Positions 25,401 to 35,678 of a DNA stretch of 64,000 nucleotides are shown one piece after another (position 1 is the stretch's first letter; each line of letters opens with the position of its first letter). The notes under the pieces are model-generated. The model had not been told where the DNA came from, ran no database searches, and was given only the letters and a program-made list of their open reading frames with translations. Origin of the DNA: Apium graveolens (lineage: Eukaryota; Streptophyta; Magnoliopsida; Apiales; Apiaceae). Location: NCBI RefSeq assembly GCF_009905375.1, contig NC_133649.1, positions 229,380,102 to 229,444,101 of the forward strand, in the 5' to 3' direction. The position numbers and the translations under genes were made by a program.

Positions 25401-25866
25401 TTTATTGATTTACTGAAATGAATAATGTATCGAAAATGTTGCGCCGGGACCCGCGCAGGACAAATCGTACGCCAGATCGAAAAAGTCGAAACATGGAAAA
25501 TGTTCGAAATATTACAATTAGGTTATGAAGGAGTTCTCGGAAGAGTTTCGGGTTATAAAAACGTAAAAACGGATGACGTCGGTTGGTTCCCGTTTGTATA
25601 AAATTGTTTTTAAATACTCGGATTTTTTTTATAAAATCCATATGTTTCCTATAAAATCATAAATCAACATAAAAATAATTCAGGAAGATATGACAATTAT
25701 CTATATTTTATTTTGGACATACAAAAATTAAAATACCGAATTAATATTATTTTTAAACATCCAAACACATTTAACACTTAACAAATAATTCACAGAATAA
25801 ATACTGAACATTCATAATAATTATTTATTAGCAAAAATAATTACACGATATATCCCGGATATTACA
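22481..25866. mobile_element. Solo-LTR-like insertion in copia A ORF2
   Basis: The insertion separates NLGQK from a frame that continues KLLSRFIAFYKD, so about 3.4 kb was added to an existing gene. Its right end TCCCGGATATTACA nearly matches a sequence at 57771-57784 inside the giant solo LTR. Its inner sequence near 25437-25490 (TTGCGCCGGGACCCGC, GATCGAAAAAGTCGAAAC) matches the tandem unit there. The left end, near TTTGGGGTCCACACAC, does not begin with the usual TGT, so the exact boundary is uncertain by several bases. The flanks CAGAAG and CAGAAA suggest a decayed 5 bp target duplication. No gag or pol reading frame is present. The strand is not settled. Confidence 0.6.
24060..24240. repeat. 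TTAATTAA-type simple repeat
   Basis: About 180 bp of AATTAATTAAT-like low-complexity sequence inside the insertion, with a strong foldback tendency; no coding content. Confidence 0.7.
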
Positions 25867-27133
25867 GAAACTGTTGTCAAGATTCATTGCCTTCTACAAG
25901 GATCCAGCTGATTCAGCTTTGAAAAAGAGAATTGCTAAAGTTTTCAGGAATGGTAAAGAAATTTGTGTGGTGGATGGACACCCTCAATTTGCTAAGGCAA
26001 AGAGAGAAGAAAAGGCAAGATTGAAGCAAGAAAAGAAGCAAGCTGCTCTAGATGCTAAAAAGGTTAAACAAAGGAATGAGCAAGCTGTTATCTTAGCCAA
26101 ATTACAAGCTGTGAAAACCACTCAACAAATCTCTGCCAAGCCATCTGAAATCACTGAATCTCAAGATCTAAAGAAGCAAAGTGAACCACAACAGAAGAAG
26201 TCTCACTGATACAAGGAATTGGCTAAAAGAACCAAAAGGAAATTGGACCTTGTTGATAAAGAATTGGAGGATCAATTTCCCAAGGAATCCACTCCAACTA
26301 CAACTCAAGCATCAAAACCCTCAGTGGTATTTGAAGACATTAAGGTGGTGGATCCTTACAGGAACATTCATGGTGAACCTATTGTGCCTAAGGATGAACC
26401 AATAGACTGGGAACGTCTACCAATTCCTGACTTCAATTTGCCAATCCTTAACAAGCCAAAGAGAACAAAGTCAAGAGCAGTCAAGAAAGTGAAGTTGTCC
26501 CCTCTCAAATCCAAATCTCTAATCAAAGCTCAATCCAAAGTCAGTAAGGGAGATTACATGTACTTATGTGACATCAAGGAATTCTCTGATCTAAACCTCT
26601 ATCTAGATGAACTAGAAGAAGTTAGAGGGATTGATGTTTACAGGAATCTACCTAAAAGGTTAGTGTTCAAGTACAAGGGAGGAAAAGAGATACAGTGGCC
26701 ACTTTACATGATCCTTCAAGAAAGCCAATATGTGCTGATTAAGGTTTATTCATCATTCAAGAAGAACTTTGGATTTAATGTTACAGCAAGAAGACTAGTT
26801 CTTAAGAAGATTAAAGAACTGAGAAGTATTAGAGCCAAAGATGCACTCCCAAAGACTCTTACTATTCCCTACACATGAAGTAGAGTGCATCTAAGGCCCT
26901 ATTGGATGATGGAGTTCATGGATGACAAAGGAGTTAGAAGATTTTTCAGATTAGAAGACCAATTGAGCATATCTAGCAATGAGACTCTTTTGAAAATGCA
27001 AGAAAAGCTAAATCTCTCAGAATCTGATGAATTGAAATTCCACAGACAACTTCAAAATCAGATAGAAGAAAAAACAGAAAGCTTGGAAAGAGATCCATAT
27101 CTTCAAGGAAATAGATTAATCTGCTCAGGCTAG
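25867..27133 (+). pseudogene. Copia A ORF2, C-terminal segment
   Basis: After the insertion the frame reads LLSRFIAFYKDPADSALKKR, then a Lys/Gln/Ala-rich helix (KREEKARLKQEKKQAALDAK) and a Lys-rich linker. A more ordered C-terminal domain follows, with RGIDVYRNLPKRLVFKYKGG, RPYWMMEFMDDKGVRRFFRL and a final helix. Stops break it: TGA at 26207-26209 and TGA at 26876-26878, the first explainable by C-to-T in a CGA codon, with a frame change between segments. The C-terminal domain corresponds to the end of B ORF2 (EHILLYFMTDGRVYHIRQN) in spacing of hydrophobic residues. Function unknown. Confidence 0.7.
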
Positions 27134-27303
27134 AGGAGCACCTTGAAAATGATTGTGAGCCAATCTTTGTACATTTTGTTAATTGAAGCACTTTATAGTT
27201 TTATCTACTTTCCTCTTAAAGTTGTATTTTTAGGTTGCTTTGTTATCATCAAGTTTCTCTTAATTTATGCCTACAATTCCAGTAGACATAAATTGGGGGA
27301 GAT
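27134..27303 (+). other. Copia A 3' untranslated region and polypurine tract
   Basis: Noncoding sequence from the ORF2 end to the purine tract AATTGGGGGAGAT at 27291-27303, directly before the LTR start TGTTGTGG. The same tract type ends elements B and C. Confidence 0.85.
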
Positions 27304-27384
27304 TGTTGTGGATATGTTGTGAACTTGATGATTTCATTAACAAAACACCTTAGTAGATTTAACTTAGTGAAAAATGTAGCACTC

Positions 27385-27785
27385 GACGGATAAGCAAATA
27401 TAGTCCCGATGGATGACTCATTACAATCCCGACGGATGACTCATTATAGTCCCGACGGATGACTCATTATAGTCCCGACGGATAATGATCTGTTATCCAT
27501 GGAGTGAATAACTTATGTAATAATAAGTCTGTAGCACATTTCTGCATACATCTTTGTATAGATTCTGTAGTAGCATATAAGTCATGTTGACTTTAATTAG
27601 ATATGCAAAATAGGTTGATTAAATGTACATAATTGATGTCTTGTAATTTTGCATAAATGAAATGAAGTCAAGTGCTAAATAGCTACTCGACGAATGATCA
27701 CCAAAGCTACTCGACGGATGATCAACAAGATAACTCGAAGGATGATCATGTACTTAACGGATAATCAATTCAAATATCCGTTGAC
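27385..27785. repeat. GACGGAT repeat clusters in the copia A LTR
   Basis: A tandem repeat of about 24 bp, core CCCGACGGATGACTCATTAT, occurs about four times at 27403-27487. Separate CTCGACGGATGATC copies lie at 27385-27391 and 27680-27745. Exact GACGGAT copies that I located: 27385, 27431, 27454, 27478 and 27713. Confidence 0.85.
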
Positions 27786-27993
27786 AGTGACAACACAGTC
27801 ACATGCGTCGAGTGTATGCAAAAGGAATGTGAAAGCCTATTCAACTGGGTTTTAGAGAACAAAGAAGCATTGCCATTTCCATGCTATTATGAAGATATTC
27901 AAAGATGCTGGAATAGAGTAATGAAGCAGCAGAGTATTAGACTTGATAGGTTTTGTTTTATTATCTTGTTTTATTACTTTGTAATCTTGGTGA

Positions 27994-28001
27994 TATATAA
28001 A
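27994..28001 (+). promoter_or_regulatory. TATA box of the copia A LTR
   Basis: TATATAAA lies between the arms of a perfect inverted repeat, CTTGGT and ACCAAG. The same arrangement is in the LTR of element D at 63916-63923, which supports a real promoter core. Confidence 0.6.
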
Positions 28002-28377
28002 CCAAGAAGTAGCAAATAGAACAACAACAAGACTAAGAACATTTTTCTCAGAGAAATATTTGTAAGCTGTATTCCTAAGCATTTCTCTGTAAACTTAGTT
28101 GTTCATATTTGTAAGCAGCTGTGAGCTAATTTCGCTACACAGAGTTCTCTTGATATATATCTCTGGTGGATACATTCAAATCCACAAGAAAGTTTTTAAA
28201 GACTTGTGTTTTTAATTACTTGTGTTTCGATTCATTCTAAGTTATTATTCCGCACTCTGCAAATCAATTCACACAGATATATATTCTAAGTTAGAACACT
28301 TTTAAACCAAGAAAAAGTTTCAAGAATTCCATTCAACCCCCCTTCTGTAATTCTTGTTGCATTGTTAGGGACTAACA

Positions 28378-30076
28378 ATTTCCGGTTTGGTACTGATCAT
28401 TCTGAATAATAAGTTTTGAGAAGAACTATTGGCTTATTCTGAACTCTTCTACGATTTTCTTACCATCGAAACTCTTGATTCCAACCCGGTGTTTATTAAA
28501 CTGCATTTCACAACGGCCTTATAAACCTCGACTTTAGCATTCTTCTCCTGGTTCCATCAATTTAATTGACTTGCGTGTTTATGATCACATTAAACAATAA
28601 ATATAAGAACAAGCCTAAAAAATGAAAAATAATATTAATTTACCGAATAAAGGTACGTTAAAGTGAATTCATAACTTCAATCATATACCGTATAATAAAA
28701 AATAATCATAAAATTACGAGTTTAATTAAAAAAATAACAATTACACATTTATACGTATACATACAAATATACATGAAAAGATGGAAGGAAGAGGCTTACC
28801 ATTGTTGTAGCTGTTGTCGATATGTATAAACTCTCCTCCAATAATAAATAACTTGTTTTATAATTTTATATTTTGATGTATTGATTCATGAACTTGACTT
28901 TATAATTATATTTTGACTTGTTGTGTGAGATTAACTTTATTTTACTTGAATAGAAAGTTTAGAAGAATATAAATCTATCGCGCTTAACTTTGTTTGACTT
29001 AGAGAAAAAGTTTAGAATAATAATATAATTATAGTTTTTAATAATATTAACTCGTTTTTGCCTTGAAAAGAATGTTTAGAAGAATATAGGGTAACTTGAT
29101 ATTTTTATTTAAAAAAAATGAGAAAAATCAAAAAATAGAATGAGGCAATCTAAGATGCGCCACATAAATGCTCTCGTCTTCTCCTTTATATAAGTATATT
29201 GATTCATCAATTAATCCTTAAATATCAAAGTTGTGGAAACCTGATATGCACTTTTCTATTCAATCTTAAAGTTATTATATCGATGTTATATGAGATACTT
29301 TTATTGTTTAATATCCCCACAAAATGCATATTCTTAAAAAGCTCATTTTTTCCCACTATATAACCAATACTAACATTTTTTTACAATGATCAATCATGTG
29401 CGTAAAGATGATATGCAATATTGATTGTGCTATTCACCCTTAAAGTTTTATTAATTTTAAATGAACTTAGTATGTCTTTCAATATCCGCAGAGATTGCAT
29501 ATACTGAAAAAGTTCATTTTTATCTACTATCAATTCTTTGACCCACACTAACATTTTGTTGTCATGATCAATCATGTTTCACTCTCATTCATCTTAGGAA
29601 TATTGTTTATATGTAATATAATTTGCACATTCACATCAAACATTACGTTATCTATCTCTTTTTTGGTTTCCAGGTTTTTTGGCCTTTTTTGAAGTCTCGA
29701 ACACCTTAATTAGGTCGTCTTCACAAATCATGATAAAATCGATAATCTTTTCTTATCAATCTATTCAATTTGTCCCAATCTATCTAAGATTGACAATTGG
29801 TAGCCATACTAATTAAAAAATATTAGTAACTCTAACTCTCGAACATCGTACTTGTTTAACTTAGGAAGAATCACTGATAAAAATGAATGCAAGAGTCAAT
29901 CGTTGATGGCTAAATACTACCACAAAAATGTTGCATCCTTTAATTAATTTCCAGCAACCATCTTACAAGATTATAAAAATAATTTTGTTATCTGGTTTAT
30001 TTCCAAAAAACCTTCATTCATGTCATTATTTACTGTAGATACTATTAGGCACATGACATGTCTATTTCATCATAAC
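28378..30076. other. AT-rich DNA outside the retrotransposons
   Basis: No LTR end or clear gene. Short exon-like pieces on the minus strand can be read (for example KVEVYKAVVKCSLINTGLES near 28450-28530, followed by a GTAAGA donor-like site), but I cannot link them or name a family. A divergent duplication lies at 29243-29580. Repeated AGTTTAGAAGAATATA-like blocks occur at about 28945-29090. Confidence 0.4.
29243..29580. repeat. Divergent tandem duplication, about 170 bp units
   Basis: Two units (about 29243-29409 and 29410-29580) share GATATGCA, a CTTAAAGTT block, AATATCC, ATGCATAT or TTGCATAT, a GTTCATTTTT-like block, ACACTAACATTTT and ATGATCAATCATGT in the same order. They have diverged by many substitutions and small indels. 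Confidence 0.65.
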
Positions 30077-33000
30077 TGTAACACCCCCAAATCCGGGGTC
30101 GGGGATCTGGGTTGTCACGAGTTCCATTTCCCTTAATAACACCCAATCTTAATAAACAATCAACTACTCTGTACTGTGACCCCACAATAAACACACACCA
30201 CAAGTTATAGTCTCAGAGATGAATATCCAAAAATAATCACAAGTCGTTTTATTCCACAATTATATGCCAATACACCTTAAAAAGGTTTCTAAATAAATTT
30301 ACATATCTTTGCCATTATTACAATTCATAAATATACATAATCTGGTACATCAAAAGTTGAAAGCCTAGCCTATTGCTAGTTCCTACCTCAGTTACAGCGA
30401 CATCAACGCCTATAGGAAACTGCGGAACGTTTCCTATCCGCTCGCGAATTAGGAGCTTGGTCCTGTTCATCTTGTCTATCTGATGTTGTGTGATGAAAGA
30501 AGAAAGCAAGGGTGAGCAGCAAGCCCACCAAAATAATATTTATAATAACTTACAATATATGAGCATTCTCATAGTACTCAAGAAAGTCTTGGTTAAGAAG
30601 AAATGAACCAAGTTGATATCTTAATGCGATGAAGTCGCAAAATATTCAGTATATATATATATATACTTTTCAAAATATTGGAAGTCCTCTTCCATGCATA
30701 ATACACACAGAGTTCCAGTGTATAACTGTATAAAAATACCGTTGCAAGATGATCTCATATATCTAACCTTATCTCAACGTTTTTCTGAAAATCTTTGTCA
30801 TGCATAAGATAATCATTTACTAGATATAAGTTTGAAAAAATGAAGTTACAAGATACTCCAATATACTTATATCCAAATACTACTTGAACTACCACCGTTC
30901 AAGTTATAATCAGTTTCAAAGTTCATCACCCAGATGAGACTACAAGATAGGACTTGAATAGATTCAATCTTTGAAATATCATTATAAATAATGAAGTTAC
31001 GAGATACTTCATTAAGTCCTGATATATATATCCATATATATATATATATATATATCTCATACATTTCCTGAAAATCTCTGTCATGTAAAGTATGAACAGA
31101 GTTGTAATATCCAATGAATTTTGGAAAGGAAAAGAATTTTGGCATAAACCCGATATCTTGCTGATCAGGCAAAGATACCAATAAGTAACCTTTTCTACTA
31201 GTAGATGGATGAATCCCCCACCGGTCATCACCCTGGCCACATAAGGACCTTGTGCTGGACCACCACCCGGCCTCTTACGCGTTGATGGACTGCCACCCAG
31301 CCACTTACACTTTGATAGACCGTACCCCGGCCTGTCGCTTATGCCGACTCAATTAGATGGGCTTACTTCCCGAACGTTGGGTAAGTAATCAATTCATTAG
31401 TTTTCTCAAAACAGCAACCACGTTGCGAATGTAAAATACACCACAGAGCTGGATCCCCCAGGTTTTGAGCGAGTATTTAAATCCCCTTTGAAAGGAAGAT
31501 CTTAAATATAAAAATGAGTTTTGGGGTCTACTCTAACTTTAAAAATCATTTTGAAGACTCGAAAACATTTTTAAGAATGTTTGGAGTACTGCTGATTTAT
31601 TAAAATAAATCAGTCCCAATATATTTAGAAAATATCTGAATATTATTATTTAAATAATATTCCTATAAATAATAATCTTTATAAAAATAATTGAAGTAGA
31701 AGTTTTAAAACTCATACTTGAAATGGATATTAAATAACCAAAGATATACTTATACGAAAGTATAATCTTTATTTGAATAATCGAAAATAAGTTTGATTAT
31801 CGAAACATTATTCTTTAATAAAATAAAGAGTATTAATAAATAATAAGCGGAGTCATAATACCTCGAATGAATATTATAAATAACATTCATTAAATAAAAT
31901 AAAGGAGTCATACATCCTCAAATGAATATCCAAGTAATATTCAATAAATAATATAAAGGAGTCATAAGTCCTCGAATGAATATTCAAGATAATATTCATT
32001 AATAAAATAAAGTTATCGAATAAACCTTATTCGATTAATAGTTTTGAAAAATATAACCATATATATATAAATATATATATATATATAAAATCTACTCGGG
32101 ATCCTCGACTCCCGGTTTTAGAAAATGTTTTCACCTTTGGGTCCCTATACTAAGGGTATATGCAAATTACCGCTATTCTCTAGCATAGGTATTATCAATT
32201 GAACCAACAGATATATATGGAAAGAATACGAAATAGGCATGCATATGTACCATATCACATGCTACAATATATCGCAAGAATTTTCTAATATAACCATCAT
32301 GCATCTATTACAAGATAATGCATATACAAGTGTATACATCACAACAACAGTATAACGGGTAGAAAACTTGCCTGAGCGACTGGGGGTTACGAATGGCTCG
32401 GGACGAGTCTGGTAACCTATAAACAACAAGTAAGTTGGAATTAAACCAAAGTCACTTGTAAATCTATACTTTAACCAACTTAGACTCTAACGCTCGTTTT
32501 GCGCTCACTGATTCTCTTAAGTCACTCGAGTACCCTCGGCTCCACCATTTTTAATAAATTAACCATTACGAGTTTTAAGGCGAATCTTTCGCGGGTGTCT
32601 TACCAACTTCCTAACACACTTACCATAATTTTTTCATACATTAATTAACCCTTTTTGGTCTTTAACCTAGGTTTCAAAGTAAGGCGAGGGGAAAAGTTTC
32701 GTTCGTGAAACGCCGTTACTTGAAACAGTCGTTTCTCCTAAACCGTTCATCGGAATCCAACGAACCACATATCAAAACGACGCTCGTAACATGAACTATC
32801 TAATCATGGCAATGGTCAAAACCTAGCAGTGAGTTCAAGGGTTCTGATGTTAAGAACAAAAACAGTCTACGGTAAATCGGGCATTACGACGGCTATGTTT
32901 ACGCGATTTCCCAAATTTAAACCATTCCAAAACCATCACAATTCAACCCCAATTCACAACCCAATCAAACCTCCATCTAAAATACATTACAACAGCCCCA

Positions 33001-34172
33001 AACTAACTCATTATAATCCACTTACTTACTCCTAAAACTTGAATTTAAACTATACTTAAGTTCTTTTAACCAAAATAACAAGATTCACCATTCCATTTCA
33101 CTACCACTCCAACCCAAACCCTAAACCACAAGCATTAAGCTACTATATCATCATAACAATAAAAATAATCTTATTATACAAAGGAATCTAGGGTTTGGAG
33201 ATGATATACCTTCCTTGAAGTGGTGGGAGTAGCTAGGAAGCCTTAGGAAGCCTTGAGGAGTCTTAGGAAAGCTTGGATCTTAAAGAAAAAATAAGAAAAT
33301 CAAGTTAAAATTCTTGAAGTCACTATTCATTGTCTTCTTCATTGATTTCTTGAAGAAGATTGAGAAAGAATTGAAGGATTAAACTCATAATATAGCCATA
33401 ACTATGCATAAGGATGACTAGGGAATTATCTTACCAATTTAGGAAGCCTTGATCTTAAGTTTTAAAAATTCTAGCTTCTTGAAAATGAAAAAGCCGAGAG
33501 CATGAAGAAAATAAAATGCCTTGTGTTCTTGTTTTGATGAAAAATGAATTGTTTGGCTTGGTTGGTTGAATATTTGATTTGTTTTTGGTTAATTACCAAT
33601 TTAACCTTGATTTTGTGTGGTTAATATTCCACCACATTTCCTTCCTTCCCATGTCATGCTTATGTCATGCTATGATGTCATCTTTCCCTCCTTGTCCTCT
33701 TCTCATTGGTTGGGTGACATCATCCTCTCTAATCCCTTTGATTAACTTCCTAATTGTTTGTCTAATGACCGCTGATCTGTTATACAGTTCACTTAACTTT
33801 CGTTTTCGTTTATCGTTTGAGGGATCATACCCGGGATCTTATTACTTAGGTTCCCTTAACCTTTCTCAATATATTATATTCCTTTTATGATCCTCTCTTA
33901 TAATCTTTTAATTTAAATCCTTCTTATCTTGTTACCTTATACTCAATTCTTTTTGTATCTAGTGGATTTCCGGGAAAAATCAAAGTGTTCGGAATTTGAT
34001 TCTGACGATCTTTACATACACTTATATACCATATAGAGTACTAATAAAATCTCAGAATATCCATACCAGGACCCCTACATAGTGTGGCATGAAAAGTTTT
34101 CTCATTCAGCATAATCTGCAAAATCACTATTCATAAGGGTTTCAAAAATTTCCAAAATTTGGGGTTATTACA
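30077..34172 (-). mobile_element. Solo LTR of the 4.2 kb gypsy family
   Basis: On the minus strand it starts TGTAATAACCCCAA and ends GGGGGTGTTACA, and it aligns in blocks over its whole length with the LTRs at 7971-12154, including the GCTCACCCTTGCTTTCTTCT and CCCGAACGTTGGG segments. ATAAC flanks both sides (30072-30076 and 34173-34177). No internal sequence remains, so it arose by recombination between two LTRs after insertion. It is clearly more diverged from the two complete-element LTRs than they are from each other. Confidence 0.93.
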
Positions 34173-34177
34173 ATAAC

Positions 34178-34274
34178 AATCATACTCAACTGACAATTTC
34201 ACTTTACATGGCCAAATGGATTCAACCATTTGTACTAGTGATAAGTTTCTCAATACATGTCTTGTTTGCCTTCC
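34178..34274. other. Short flank between solo LTR and copia C
   Basis: About 100 bp of unassigned sequence that forms the insertion site of both neighbours. Confidence 0.4.
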
Positions 34275-35678
34275 TGTTAGGAAATAATAACACACAGAAG
34301 GGGGGGGGGGTGAATGTGTTTTTGTATTTTTCTGCTTTTCTTGAGCTTCATATGGTTGAACAAAGTAAATTAAATCTTGTAGTGAAATGTGTTACTGCAG
34401 AAATTAAACATGCAATAATAAAGAACACAGATCTTTTCAAAACTCATTTATTTTTATATTAAAATTAAGAATGTTTTGCTATAAAATTTCTAGTCTCTTT
34501 GTTGATAAAGAGCTTAGCTTCTTCTTGACAGTGTTACAAGATTTTCTATCTAAATTGTTACTACTAACTAAAGGACCAATGTTAACTTTATAATTTAGTT
34601 AATTGCTGGTTTACATAGTGTACAATAAGACATGCTATTAACTTTAGTAAACTGTCACTTGTCATTTCCATTTTAGGAAAAGTGTATCTTCTATTTCTGG
34701 TTTAGCATATCTTAGCATCCTGTGTTTACTTTGATCTTCCTTTTTCAGTTAATCTTCACCATTGATCTTGCACATTCTTCAAGCTACTTTTTGTAGACTT
34801 GTCAATCCAGCTGTTTGGATTGTTTACTGATTATAAATCTTGGATATTGAACTGATCTGCAATCTTGTACTTTGAGATTTTACCTCGAGATCTCCATTTG
34901 GTCTATAGAGAACTTGACATCTCGATAAGTGTATTGGCTTATCGAGATCTCTAATACTCCATAGTTAATTTGACTTGTAGAGGTCGCTGAGTTCTCTATA
35001 AGAGAATTTGGCTTGTTGAGATCTCTAGTCTTCGTATCTTCACTTTGACTTATCGATATATCTGAGTTCTTTAGTGTTTTAATGACTTATCGATAACTAA
35101 GAGTTCTCTAGTCAAATTTGACTTGTCGATAACTCAGAGTTCTCTAGTGAATTTTGGCTTATCGATATCTCTGAGTTCTCTAGTGGAACTGACTTATCGA
35201 TAACTCAGAGTTCTCTAATAAATGTTGACTTGTCGATAACTCTGAGTTCTCTAGTGAAGAAATGACTTGTTGATATCTCCAATCTCCATGTCTTCAATTT
35301 AACTTGTCGATATCTCTCTGTGAGTTTTTTAAAAGCTTTTCTGACTTCTCGAAAATCATTTGGAGTTCTCGAGTGACTTCTCTATAACACTAAATCTGTG
35401 ACTTGTAGAGATCTTGACTTAGAATATTTTTATCCAAACAGATTTATTCAACTCCAAGCTTCTTCAAAATTCTTCTGAGGCATGATCTTCTTGATCTTCT
35501 TCCAGATAGAATCCTTAGGCTTGATACTGTTTAAACAAAAAGACTTCAGTCTGCTCTTTTACATTTTTACAGACTTTAAATGTTACAAGTACAAATACAA
35601 ACTAAGATTACAATACAATTTACTTAGGGTTGTCAATTTGACTTAGTCTTGTTAAAGTACATGCATGTCTTGCACAAC
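34275..35678 (-). repeat. 3' LTR of copia C (minus strand)
   Basis: Read on the minus strand it starts TGTTGTGCAAGAC and ends TTCCTAACA, with the CACCCCCCCCCCCTTCTGTG block near its end that matches the same place in the copia A LTR. The first base of the LTR and the purine tract are on the far side of the giant solo LTR, at 58049-58061, with ACAAC duplicated at the break (35674-35678 and 58044-58048). A run of eleven or so G bases near 34300 is a mononucleotide repeat. Confidence 0.85.
34870..35410. repeat. Minisatellite in the copia C LTR
   Basis: About ten degenerate units of 35-45 bp with the core GACTTRTCGATAWCTC followed by GAGTTCTCTAGTG. It is the counterpart, by place in the LTR, of the GACGGAT clusters of element A. 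Confidence 0.8.

Larger units (their letters stand above)
3470..28377 (+). mobile_element. Copia element A (Sirevirus-like), 5'-truncated and twice interrupted
   Basis: In order this element shows the 3' part of pol (3471-4751), a spacer, a long extra reading frame (ORF2), a purine tract ending GGGGGAGAT (27291-27303) and a 3' LTR (27304-28377). ORF2 is interrupted by a complete gypsy element at 7971-21876 and by a solo-LTR-like insertion at about 22481-25866; removing both rejoins the reading frame. The 5' LTR, gag, protease, integrase and part of reverse transcriptase are missing. An extra ORF after pol is the hallmark of Sirevirus-type copia elements, which supports that assignment; the exact lineage needs a tree. 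Confidence 0.8.
27304..28377 (+). repeat. 3' LTR of copia A
   Basis: About 1,074 bp, begins TGTTGTGGATATG and ends GGGACTAACA. It carries the GACGGAT repeats, a TATA box (27994-28001) set in an inverted repeat, and near the end the AACCCCCCTTCTGTAATTC block common to plant copia LTRs. The partner 5' LTR is missing. Confidence 0.9.

Noticed and set aside
27403..27487. CRISPR-like regularly spaced repeats
   Set aside because: Short tandem repeats in a plant LTR with near-identical spacers; no cas genes and not a prokaryotic context.
33579..33890. A 103-codon plus-strand frame with hydrophobic content
   Set aside because: Lies antisense within a solo LTR; the equivalent place in the other LTR copies does not keep the frame.
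34208..34462. An 84-codon plus-strand frame
   Set aside because: Runs across the end of the copia C LTR and through a poly-G tract, so it is a chance frame.
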